64,000 bases of DNA, from positions 1 to 64,000 of the forward strand of contig NZ_CP110973.1 in NCBI RefSeq assembly GCF_026248825.1. Direction: 5' to 3'. A program made the position numbers and the translations under genes. A model generated the notes under the pieces. That model was not told the DNA's origin, did no database searches, and saw only the letters and a list, made by a program, of their open reading frames with translations. Below, piece after piece: positions 1 through 7,998 of this stretch; position 1 is the first letter of the stretch; each line of letters starts with the position of its first letter. This DNA comes from Larkinella insperata (lineage in GTDB: Bacteria; Bacteroidota; Bacteroidia; Cytophagales; Spirosomataceae).

Positions 1-3000
1 GTTGCTTCGCAGAGTACCGAGATGTTGATATCACCATCTACATCAGAACTGCGGATGGCTAACGTAGCGTTTTTGAAGCCTTCTGACAGCGGGCTAAAGC
101 TGATTGGCAAGTTTACGGTCTCTCCGGCCGGTATTACAAATGGTACCGGGTAATTGACCTTAAACTCAGAACCCTGCGGAAAGCTTGCTGACGTAACGAC
201 GATGGCCTGGTTTCCACCCGTATTCGACAGTTTGATAATGCTCGTCCGGGTCGCGTTGACAGGGATCGCTGACAGCACTTTGCTTGAACCTGCGTCGTCA
301 GAGATAGACCCTGGCGTAACCTGCGTAACGGTCGGCGTGGTGGGTTCACCTTTGAAGTAAACTTCCTGCTCGCTGATGGCGTTGCTTCCCTGCGCACCGG
401 AACCCGCAGCGACGTAGATACCGCCATTGTTGACGATTGCCTGCGTAGCGTGCCGTCCTTTCTGCATGTTGGCCAGCTTTTTCCAGATACCCGTACCAAA
501 GTTCAGAGCTTCCGTTTCACCGTGAGCCGCTGGCTGGTTACTCTCTCCCCCAATGACCACCAATTCACCATCCAAAACAACTGAGGTTGTTCCAGCGCGC
601 TGGGTCGGAATTGGATTGGGCAACGTTGACCATTGTCCGGTCGTGAAATCATAGACGTCAACCTCCGGCACGGTTAGCGTGAACGTCTGATTGGTGTTGG
701 CCGACGTGCGACGGCCCGCAGCCGCATACAATTTGTTTTCATAAACCACGGCCTGGAAGTGATCGCGGGCGTGTGGTGCATCGGCCAGTGTTCGCCAGAT
801 ACCGGTTGCCGGATCGTACTCATCAAACCAGGCTACATATCCGTTGTTGTGGCCTTTTGTGTTTCCGCCAACAATGTAAATCTTCTTGTTGTAGACGACT
901 ACACCGGCGGTTCCCCGACGTCGATCAACTGGGATATCGGGTCCTAAATACCATTTATTGGCTTTAGGATCGTAAATGTGAACCTGATTAACCGTGGGCT
1001 CCTGCGGATAGCTACCCGAGAGAGCACCCACAACGTAAACCAATCCATCCAGCGTAACGGCCTGGAAGTGGTGCATATCAACCGGGGTTTGGGCCGCGTT
1101 GGTCCACACTTTCGTGATGGGGTTGTAAACCTGTACGGGCTTAATTCCACGACCACCAATCAGGTAAAACTTGTCACCCACCTGTACATATCCGTTCTCG
1201 AAACGCGCGGTTGGCTTCCCGGTGTTGGGAATGATGTTTTGCCAGCCACCCGCAACGATCGGCGGAGCAATCGTGATTACAAAGTTGCTGCTTACCGTTC
1301 CGTTCTGACCATCGTTGGCCGTTACTTTCACCGTAATGCTCTCAGGGCCACCTGCAGGCGGTGTTCCGTTGAAGGTCCGGGTATCCGAGGTAAAGCTCAG
1401 CCACTCCGGCAAAGCCGTGTTATCGCTCAGGCTGGCGGAGTACGTCAGCACATCGCCATCGGGATCCGTGAAGGCATTCGCATCAAACGCAAAGGTGAAA
1501 GCAAGGTTTGCTGTTGCGTGTTGTTCCGGAATTGCATTGGCAACTACTGGCGGGCGGGGCGCCTGATCGATTACCGTAAAGCTGATGGTGAGCGGGCGAC
1601 CGGCGGTATCCGTTGCGGCAGTACCGACGTACGGTGTGGCGGTCAACGTATAAGTACCAACTGCCGGTGTCCAGTTTTTGAAATCACCGTTGGTATCACC
1701 GAAGAGCGCATACGGCAAACCATTATCTACTTGCGTACGACCTTGTGCTCCAGTCAATACCATCCGTACCGATCCTACGGGGCTGGGGTTCGTATTAACC
1801 CGGATGTTTAAATTGCGACTGGGTAAGGTTGCCAGATTCAAGCGGTCGCCGTTAGCCATCACTTTGATCTCCTGATCGCTGGTGGCGTTCATCAGGCTGA
1901 AACTTACCACCGATTGCTGACTCACCGGCGGAACCACCGAAACCGTAACAATTTCCTGCGCTGTCAGCACGGGACTTCCGTTATCGGCTGCTTTGATGGC
2001 AATGTTATACGTACCGAGCGCAGTTGGCGTCCAGCTAAATTCACCCGTAGTCGGATTGATGCTGGCACCACTGGGCCCTGAGATGCTATACGTTACACTC
2101 TGGCCGGCATCGGCATCCGTCGCCTGAGCCGTAAACGTCAGCGGCTTGTTGATTGTAGCAGTCTGGCTACCAATCGCCGTCAGCACCGGAATGGTGTTGG
2201 TGGTGGAATTGGTGAACGAAAGGACAAAGTCATCACTGGCTGAACCACCTTTCCCATCGCTGGCCAGCACCTTTACAGTAATAGGTGCGGTGTTGCTGGG
2301 CGCGATACCGCTAAACGTCCGGGTAGCTCCGTTGAAGCTTAACCATGAGGGCAGGGCAGCGTTGTTGTTCAGACTAGCGGAATACGTCATGGCATCATCA
2401 TTGATATCCGTGAAGGTATTCGCAGGGACGGTATAAGACCAATTGGCACCAACCGTTGCTGTCTGATCGGGAATTTGCGCGGTAACAACCGGAGCGCTGT
2501 TGCCCGGCGTTGCACACTCGCTGGTTGTTTCAGCATTGGTCAGCAACTGAGCGGCTGACTGCGTAATCGTGGAGTGAAACAGCACGATCCGGTCAATCAG
2601 GTGGTACGACGCCCGCGCTGAGATTTGCAGTTTGTAAACACCTGGTGCGTTGAATTCAACCTTAACAGGCATGCCATCTTCGTCATTGGCGAAGGAGTTC
2701 CAGGCCCAAACCAGACCGGCGGCATTGTAAAAAATCTTGAACCAGCCGTCTCCACCCGCACCGAAGGCTACCGGCGATTTACCCGTTCCTTTGGGATATA
2801 CGATGAGGCCGTTTTTTTCCGCATAAAAATCACTGGCGTCCGGGAAACGCAGCCAGGAGTCATTATGCTCATTACCAGCCGTTCCCAGACCGACTTTACT
2901 GCGCCACTGGAACGTATACTTCCCGGCTTTGGTGATTTTGACGGTGGTTTCGATTACTCCAATTCCCGGGGTCGCGAAGTTCTCGGCGTTTACCCAGGTA

Positions 3001-3302
3001 ATGTAGCCACTTCCCGTGTAATTGGATTCGGTTGTTCTCTTCTGCCAGCCCGTGGGGAGCGTTAAGTTCTCTGTTTCAATAACGACCAGACCATTTTTCT
3101 CTTCATAAGGAGAAGGACAGTCGGCCAAGGCTACTCTTGCTGCTGCGTTGGGCAAGTTGCCTACTTTGACAGCGGAAATTTTGGTTGCGTTGCCTGGCTC
3201 CCGGCTACCGCTACTGCCGGGACCATCGTTGATCCGGGTCCTTGATGATGTCAACAAAGGTGACACCAACAGCACTAGAAAAAGGTAAAGATAATTTTTC
3301 AT
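1..3302 (-). CDS. Secreted CBM-like / Ig-like / Kelch-repeat protein (C-terminus outside window)
   Basis: The reading frame starts at the ATG at 3302 and stays open to the left edge (1100 residues); I checked the frame at several points. Residues 1-19 are a signal peptide (MKNYLYLFLVLLVSPLL). Residues about 60-250 form a carbohydrate-binding-like beta domain (WLRFPDASDFYAEKNG, GDGWFKIFYN). Then follow a cadherin/dystroglycan-like Ig module (265-358), a putative-Ig module (368-458), an Ig-like module here called LINA (461-578, VSFSLMNATSDQEIKV to ISFTVIDQ), another cadherin-like module (580-678), a Kelch propeller (680-990; MGG-like GGRGIKPVQVYNP, GGNTKGHNNGYVAWFDEYDP) and the start of an ASH/HYDIN-type module. 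The Kelch-ASH block closely resembles that of the giant protein at 7917-20540. It is probably exported and surface-bound, but the expected sorting domain lies beyond the window. Ligand unknown. Confidence 0.85.
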   Translation of the reverse strand, partial: MKNYLYLFLVLLVSPLLTSSRTRINDGPGSSGSREPGNATKISAVKVGNLPNAAARVALADCPSPYEEKNGLVVIETENLTLPTGWQKRTTESNYTGSGYITWVNAENFATPGIGVIETTVKITKAGKYTFQWRSKVGLGTAGNEHNDSWLRFPDASDFYAEKNGLIVYPKGTGKSPVAFGAGGDGWFKIFYNAAGLVWAWNSFANDEDGMPVKVEFNAPGVYKLQISARASYHLIDRIVLFHSTITQSAAQLLTNAETTSECATPGNSAPVVTAQIPDQTATVGANWSYTVPANTFTDINDDAMTYSASLNNNAALPSWLSFNGATRTFSGIAPSNTAPITVKVLASDGKGGSASDDFVLSFTNSTTNTIPVLTAIGSQTATINKPLTFTAQATDADAGQSVTYSISGPSGASINPTTGEFSWTPTALGTYNIAIKAADNGSPVLTAQEIVTVSVVPPVSQQSVVSFSLMNATSDQEIKVMANGDRLNLATLPSRNLNIRVNTNPSPVGSVRMVLTGAQGRTQVDNGLPYALFGDTNGDFKNWTPAVGTYTLTATPYVGTAATDTAGRPLTISFTVIDQAPRPPVVANAIPEQHATANLAFTFAFDANAFTDPDGDVLTYSASLSDNTALPEWLSFTSDTRTFNGTPPAGGPESITVKVTANDGQNGTVSSNFVITIAPPIVAGGWQNIIPNTGKPTARFENGYVQVGDKFYLIGGRGIKPVQVYNPITKVWTNAAQTPVDMHHFQAVTLDGLVYVVGALSGSYPQEPTVNQVHIYDPKANKWYLGPDIPVDRRRGTAGVVVYNKKIYIVGGNTKGHNNGYVAWFDEYDPATGIWRTLADAPHARDHFQAVVYENKLYAAAGRRTSANTNQTFTLTVPEVDVYDFTTGQWSTLPNPIPTQRAGTTSVVLDGELVVIGGESNQPAAHGETEALNFGTGIWKKLANMQKGRHATQAIVNNGGIYVAAGSGAQGSNAISEQEVYFKGEPTTPTVTQVTPGSISDDAGSSKVLSAIPVNATRTSIIKLSNTGGNQAIVVTSASFPQGSEFKVNYPVPFVIPAGETVNLPISFSPLSEGFKNATLAIRSSDVDGDINISVLCEA

Positions 3303-4299
3303 ACTGAAGTAAATGGAATTTGAATAAGAATAGGATTAGATAAGTGAAACAAAACGAAATTGATAATCAGATTTTCAAGCGTTAATGACTAAAAAGCATA
3401 CTCCTTATTTGCATAGAAATCTTATTGGGCTGAGCTGACCTGCCCTTTTTGATAATAATAAATCTTTAAAGTCGTTGAGTAAACTACGCTATACCGGTTG
3501 ATACTGGTCCTGTTGTTTACGGTCGAATTAATACCAACAAACCGTAAGTACCCCACTTCTGGACAGCCAAAAAATGGCTAAAACTACCGTTTAGTTGCCC
3601 GTTTGGAACGTCAGTTCAGCGGTATGGCTCTCCTTAATTTGAAAATTAAATCAGGCTAGGAAATCTGGTTAGGATAGTGGACAAATTCGTTTCATGTGGA
3701 CACAGCCGAAACTTGCTTATATTCTGCAGTAGTGGCGGACTCTCTCTACTTATTTGCTATGGTTTCAGAATCCGATCAGAACAATAAGCTTTCTACTACT
3801 TACATGCACATTTAATCTGCCTTTAATTTCGAGCATAAAAATACCTATTAATTTTAATTTACAAGTGACATTTAAATAAGCTTTTGCAAGAATCTAGCTT
3901 TTACTTCTAAGTATATATCATTAAACTTCCATCTGTACGCTATCTTTTCGACTTGCTACTCATACCGCCAAACACAAAACACCCAAGCCTTAACTAGCAG
4001 ATTTTCAATATTTTATATATAAACTTTGGACTAATTTGTATTAAAGAAAAACCGGTTTAAGTAGATCTAGACGGTTTATTTTTCTACAATAAAAATTAAT
4101 TATACGGTGTCAATTAACCTAACTGTTGACCCTTTAAAATATCACAGTATAGATACGCTAAAAATTTATATAGAATTATAAAATTTCATATAACCTATCC
4201 TCATCTACCCGCCTATAAATAGACAGTTTTTTTAGTAATATTAAAAATATATCTTCTGATATATAGAGGCTTATGTCTTATTTATTACCCTGGACCGCC

Positions 4300-4314
4300 T
4301 ATTTATCAGACAAA
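4300..4314 (-). promoter_or_regulatory. Copy 1 of shared TTTGTCTGATAAATA motif
   Basis: The plus strand reads TATTTATCAGACAAA. It is identical to copies at 21697-21711 and 53699-53713. It lies about 1.0 kb upstream of the Kelch-protein start. Function is unknown; it could be a distal promoter element, a regulator site or a remnant of a dispersed repeat. Confidence 0.45.
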
Positions 4315-4826
4315 CAAATCCACATTATCCCTTCTCGCCATTAAAGAATATTGAACAAAACATATCTTCTCAAATCTACAAAGACTTAGCTGATAACATA
4401 ATTGCCATACAAAGCCTCAAACTTTACCAGCTTAGTCAGGTCGTCAGCCAGCCAATAAATCTTCTTAATAATTTCACAATTCAACAGATTTTAACGCATT
4501 ATACCTACGGCAAAGGCTTCTCTTCCGCATCACAGAAAATATTTGTCTTATTATTCAAAGTCACTACTCGAATTTCTACCTCGTAATTATGACAACTTAG
4601 CGCAGACACCGGTTATAAAACACCCCGCTCTTGTCTGATTAATCGGCTTTGTAGAATCACTTTCCTGAACGAAACTGCTCCCGTATGGATATTCGAGCAA
4701 GTTCTGTGTCCAGGCATTGAAACTTCTTTTGCAGGGATGCCTTGTAGATAAAGAAAACCCCAACTGGTTAATAGCAGATTAGGCCGGTCCGGAAGCATCT
4801 ACTCTGTTAATGCGTATATTTGATTC

Positions 4827-4833
4827 TTGCAAA
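4827..4833 (+). promoter_or_regulatory. TTGCAAA element upstream of AraC gene
   Basis: TTGCAAA sits 13 bases before the preferred ATG at 4846. The same heptamer occurs twice in front of the adjacent dehydrogenase gene. It is a possible half-site for the AraC protein encoded here, which would imply autoregulation (inference). Confidence 0.35.
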
Positions 4834-4845
4834 TTTTGTCCTGTC

Positions 4846-5757
4846 ATGGAGATTAAAACCCTGGAAAGTTTTTACAAGGATACGGCTGCGTTAATTCCCG
4901 AAGGCATCAACAAGGAAATTGGTCATTTTAATGTCTTTAAGATTGACGAGATACACGCGCAAAATCGCAAAAACCCTAAACCGGTTATGCCGTATAACCG
5001 CCGTGCCTATTATAAAATCAGTCTGATCAGTGGTCGCAATCGGGCTGAATATGCCGACAAGGTTATCGATATCGAAAAAAACGCGCTGCTTTTTGCAACC
5101 CCGAAAATTCCTTATCACTACGTACCGCAGGATGACGACCAGTTTGGCTATTTCTGCATTTTTACGAGCGATTTTCTGCTTCACAGTAAAAGTGGCGTTG
5201 TATTGGACGAGCTGCCGATTTATCATCCCGGTGGTTATCCTATTTTTCTGCTTTCCGACGAAGAGGCCGACGACATATCGTACGTATTCAAAAAAATGCA
5301 CAACGAATTGTCTTCAAATTACGCTTACAAGTATGATCTACTAAGGAATTACGTCCTCGAACTGATCCATCTTGGCCAGAAGCTGCAACCCGCAACGGCC
5401 TTATACCCAACCCATAATGCGTCGGCCCGGGTTTCGTCGCTGTTCATTGAACTTCTGGAGCGGCAGTTCCCGATTGAGTCGCCCCACCAGAGGTTAAGCT
5501 TGCGCACGGCGAAGGATTTTGCCGACCGGCTGGCGGTTCACGTCAACCACCTCAACAAAGTCTTGAAGGAAAACACCGGCAAAACCACCACCGACCTGAT
5601 CAGCGGCCGCGTTCTACAGGAAGCGAAAATCCTGCTCAAACAAACTGACTGGAATATCTCCGAAATTGCTCATTCCCTCGGCTTTGAAGAAGTAGCCCAC
5701 TTCTCCAATTTTTTCAAGAAGCAGACTTCCTTTGCACCACTGGCCTTCCGGGCTTAA
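4846..5757 (+). CDS. AraC-family transcriptional regulator
   Basis: This is a DNA-binding regulator of about 303 residues, a typical length for the family. The N-terminal half is a cupin-like sensing region (RAYYKISLISGRNRAEYADK, LLFATPKIPYHYVPQDD). The C-terminal 100 residues carry the two helix-turn-helix motifs (FADRLAVHVNHLNKVLKENT; ISEIAHSLGFEEVAHFSNFF, ending FAPLAFRA). The family motif start MEIKTLESFYKD at 4846 is preferred over an in-frame ATG at 4810, because the 12 extra residues look non-homologous. It is followed in the same direction, 96 bp later, by a dehydrogenase gene whose promoter region has paired TTGCAAA elements. Bacteroidetes often pair such regulators with a target oxidoreductase. 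The inducer is unknown. Confidence 0.9.
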   Translation: MEIKTLESFYKDTAALIPEGINKEIGHFNVFKIDEIHAQNRKNPKPVMPYNRRAYYKISLISGRNRAEYADKVIDIEKNALLFATPKIPYHYVPQDDDQFGYFCIFTSDFLLHSKSGVVLDELPIYHPGGYPIFLLSDEEADDISYVFKKMHNELSSNYAYKYDLLRNYVLELIHLGQKLQPATALYPTHNASARVSSLFIELLERQFPIESPHQRLSLRTAKDFADRLAVHVNHLNKVLKENTGKTTTDLISGRVLQEAKILLKQTDWNISEIAHSLGFEEVAHFSNFFKKQTSFAPLAFRA

Positions 5758-5770
5758 GCGACTTTGAATT

Positions 5771-5798
5771 TTGCAAATGATGGATTGATGCTTGCAAA
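5771..5798 (+). promoter_or_regulatory. Two direct TTGCAAA repeats, 21 bp apart
   Basis: TTGCAAA occurs at 5771-5777 and 5792-5798, a centre spacing of 21 bp (two helical turns). This is the classic geometry for an AraC-family dimer or tandem half-sites. They lie directly upstream of a Bacteroidetes-type -7 element. Confidence 0.45.
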
Positions 5799-5819
5799 CA
5801 CCTGAATCTTGAGGCACTC

Positions 5820-5827
5820 TACTTTTG
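5820..5827 (+). promoter_or_regulatory. Bacteroidetes-type -7 promoter element (TACTTTTG)
   Basis: TACTTTTG matches the TAnnTTTG consensus of the Bacteroidetes housekeeping sigma factor. It ends 26 bases before the dehydrogenase ATG, so the leader would be short. The upstream -33 TTG is not at ideal spacing, which fits activator dependence on the TTGCAAA pair. Confidence 0.45.
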
Positions 5828-5853
5828 TATCATCATAACCAATCAAAACAAAG

Positions 5854-6615
5854 ATGAACAACAGTAAGATTGCGCTGGTAACCGGCGGCAGCCGTGGTCT
5901 GGGAAAAAATATGGCCTTAAGCCTGGCTCAAAAAGGGATTGACGTTATTCTCACCTACAACAGCCAAAAAGATGAAGCAACGGCGGTGGTGAACGAAATC
6001 GAACAAATTGGGCAGAAAGCGGCATTTCTGCAACTAAACACCGGTGATGTAGGGAGCTTTGACGGCTTTTTTGAACAGTTAAAAACTATTCTGGAAACCA
6101 CATTCGGCGCGGACCGTTTCGATTTCCTGATTAATAATGCCGGTATCGGTATTCACGCTCCATTTGCTGAAACCACCGAAGAACAGTTTGACCAACTGTC
6201 GAATATCCATTTGAAAGGGGTATTTTTTCTGACGCAAAAGGCTTTGCCGCTGCTGAATGACGGCGGACGGATTGTCAACGTTTCGAGCGGACTGGCTCGC
6301 TTCGCCGTTCCTGGCTCTTCGGCCTACGGAGCGCTGAAAGCCGCCGTTGAAATGCTGACCCGATATCAGGCTAAAGAATTGGGTGCTAGAGGAATAACCG
6401 TCAATGTGGTCGCTCCGGGCGCCATTGAGACGGACTTTGGCGGAGGCCAAGTGCGGGACAATGTTCAACTGAACCAGTGGGTAGCCGGTGTTACGGCTTT
6501 AGGTCGCGCGGGCCTTCCCGACGATATTGGCGGTGTCGTGGCTTTCTTGTGTACAGATGACGCCCGGTGGATCAACGGCCAACGAATTGAAGTATCCGGC
6601 GGGATGAACTTGTAA
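5854..6615 (+). CDS. Short-chain dehydrogenase/reductase (SDR)
   Basis: This 253-residue NAD(P)-dependent oxidoreductase of the classical SDR family is cytoplasmic. The Rossmann dinucleotide motif TGGSRGLG is at residues 10-17, the structural NNAG at about 95, and the catalytic Ser in VNVSSG at about 145. The YGALK active-site Tyr/Lys is at about 158-162, and the C-terminus ends WINGQRIEVSGG, usual for 3-oxoacyl-ACP-reductase-like members. The substrate cannot be told from sequence. It lies 96 bp after an AraC regulator that probably controls it. The family commonly acts on ketones or sugars. Confidence 0.9.
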   Translation: MNNSKIALVTGGSRGLGKNMALSLAQKGIDVILTYNSQKDEATAVVNEIEQIGQKAAFLQLNTGDVGSFDGFFEQLKTILETTFGADRFDFLINNAGIGIHAPFAETTEEQFDQLSNIHLKGVFFLTQKALPLLNDGGRIVNVSSGLARFAVPGSSAYGALKAAVEMLTRYQAKELGARGITVNVVAPGAIETDFGGGQVRDNVQLNQWVAGVTALGRAGLPDDIGGVVAFLCTDDARWINGQRIEVSGGMNL

Positions 6616-6647
6616 GTCTGCTTTTTCCTTTTTTTCTGAAAGTTATA

Positions 6648-6694
6648 AACCCATCATTTGTGGCAATTGTCCACATTTGGTGGGTTATTTTTGC
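6648..6694 (+). terminator. Probable intrinsic terminator after SDR gene
   Basis: An imperfect hairpin has arms AACCCATCATTTGTGG and CCACATTTGGTGGGTT around CAATTGT-type loop bases. It is followed by ATTTTTG. It lies about 30 bp after the stop codon. Confidence 0.5.
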
Positions 6695-7028
6695 TTCAAA
6701 CCCCTTTCTAAGCTTCAAAAATACACCCATCGTATTTCTGATAATTGGGTAATAACCGCCCGAAATAGAATTGGATGATCAGATGTTTTTTAATTCTTTA
6801 CCAAATTCCTTCTTCATAGTTTTCGGCTTAATCTCTTGCTAGCTTTTATGGGCCTGTTTGACGATAAAACGCCTTTTCAACTTTTTCTTCTTGTAAAAAC
6901 ACCATTTCTACTGTTTTTTACCAATTCCTTCATATTTTAATTATAAAAAGATTGAGTATATCCCGTAAAACATTCGAAAATAGATTGACGTTTGTATATC
7001 ATATATCCATTAAATCGCTATCAATACC
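6695..7028. other. AT-rich intergenic region
   Basis: About 330 bp lies between the SDR terminator and the small membrane protein gene. Nothing beyond possible promoter sequence just upstream of 7029 is recognised. Confidence 0.4.
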
Positions 7029-7310
7029 ATGGAATATATCATCCTCGGAATACTCGCTTTACTAGCAACGGTTGCGGCTATCTATAAATCCAGCTTATCC
7101 AGTAGCCAGCAAAAAACCAAAAACAGTCTGATCAACGCACTCATTAAAGTCTGCATTAAAATGAAAGCTGATCCGGAACTTCTGGCGGCACTAAAGAAAC
7201 GTGGTCAGGAACTGGATGATGACGATCTTCTGATGCGGATTAATTTGTGGCTTTTTTCTGAATCAAAACATGAGAAGCAACTTTCGGGCACCATCAAAAA
7301 TTACGACTGA
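7029..7310 (+). CDS. Small membrane-anchored protein of unknown function
   Basis: This is a 93-residue protein. Residues 2-20 (EYIILGILALLATVAAIYK) form one hydrophobic segment, probably an N-terminal membrane anchor. A Ser/Gln-rich stretch and a charged, predicted helical cytoplasmic or periplasmic domain with an acidic run (ELDDDDLLMR) follow. I do not recognise the family. It has its own AT-rich upstream region and ends at a strong bidirectional hairpin shared with the convergent giant gene. Its coding character is plausible: ATG start, ordinary codon use, and no competing overlapping frame. Confidence 0.6.
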   Translation: MEYIILGILALLATVAAIYKSSLSSSQQKTKNSLINALIKVCIKMKADPELLAALKKRGQELDDDDLLMRINLWLFSESKHEKQLSGTIKNYD

Positions 7311-7363
7311 CAGCTCCCAAGGCAATCAAATCCCATATTTAATGTAGTGAAGCAGAACCAATC

Positions 7364-7425
7364 TATTTTACGAATACAAAAACGGTCCAGGAATGCTCCT
7401 GGACCGTTTTTGTATTCGTAAAATA
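7364..7425. terminator. Bidirectional terminator, 29-bp perfect hairpin
   Basis: The arms at 7364-7392 and 7397-7425 are perfectly complementary, with a 4-base loop (ATGC). The core is ACGGTCCAGGA/TCCTGGACCGT, flanked by A-rich and T-rich arms. It sits between convergent genes (the small membrane protein and the giant protein) and can serve both. The hairpin after the gene ending at 59655 shares the ACGGTCC/GGACCGT core. Confidence 0.8.
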
Positions 7426-7431
7426 TAATTG

Positions 7432-7998
7432 TTAGTGAGTTTTGATCACCTTCAGGGTTCGGCTTTGTTCCGGAGTACTGACTCGAAGAATCAAAATACC
7501 CGCAGCCTGCCCTTTAACTGACAACCGTTGCTGTTCCAACGAAGTCGCTTCCTGAAGTTGAAGCTCAGCTACCGTTTGTCCTTTTGCATCCAGTAGTTGC
7601 GTTCGCAACGGACGACCGCTGGCTCCCTTCACTTCTACTACTACCTCATCATTGGTAATCGGGTTACCTAACAACACCACCTGCAGACCACCATCCTCTT
7701 CCGCCGAGACACGTGCTCCGGATGCCTGATCGATGACCGTGAAGCTGATCGTCAGCGGAGTACCCGCCGTGCCCCCGGCGGCTGTGGCCGTGTATGGCGT
7801 GGCCGTCAGCGTGTAACTGCCCACCGCTGGTGTCCAGTTGTTGAAGTTGCCGTTGCTGTCGCCAAACAGGGCATAGGGTACCCCGTTGTCAACCTGGTTA
7901 CGGCTTTGCTTGCCACTCAACACCATCCGCACCGAGCCCACTGTACCGGGGTTGGTATTAACCCGGATGTTGATGCTGCGCGAAGCCAGCGTGGCCAG
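7432..7998 (-). pseudogene. Detached C-terminal part of the giant protein: half LINA module plus T9SS sorting domain
   Basis: This frame continues the 7917-20540 gene after a frameshift. It encodes the second half of a LINA Ig-like module (SINIRVNTNPGTVGSVRMVL to ISFTVIDQ) and then a C-terminal domain of about 80 residues. That domain has the layout of a T9SS type-A sorting signal (GNPITNDEVVVEVKG, LLDAKGQTVAEL, GILILRV, LKVIKTH end). Alone it lacks a signal peptide, so it could not be exported. The module is about 95 percent identical at the DNA level to the one at 59944-60210. If the 4-base loss described at 7998/7999 is a sequencing or assembly error, this belongs to one intact gene of about 4370 codons. 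Confidence 0.75.

Larger units (their letters stand above)
3303..4845. other. Long AT-rich intergenic region
   Basis: About 1.5 kb lies between the divergently transcribed Kelch-protein gene and the AraC gene. I see no convincing coding sequence. It holds one copy of the TATTTATCAGACAAA motif (4300-4314), followed by TTATCCCTTC, about 1.0 kb upstream of the minus-strand gene. It also holds a TTGCAAA element just before the AraC start. A 61-codon minus-strand frame at 4613-4798 looks like chance. Confidence 0.6.

Noticed and set aside
978..1811. Plus-strand frame of 277 codons opposite the Kelch protein
   Set aside because: Antisense shadow; the minus-strand frame gives clear Kelch and Ig domains.
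4613..4798. 61-codon minus-strand frame in the intergenic region
   Set aside because: No domain, signal peptide or conserved feature; composition like surrounding non-coding DNA.
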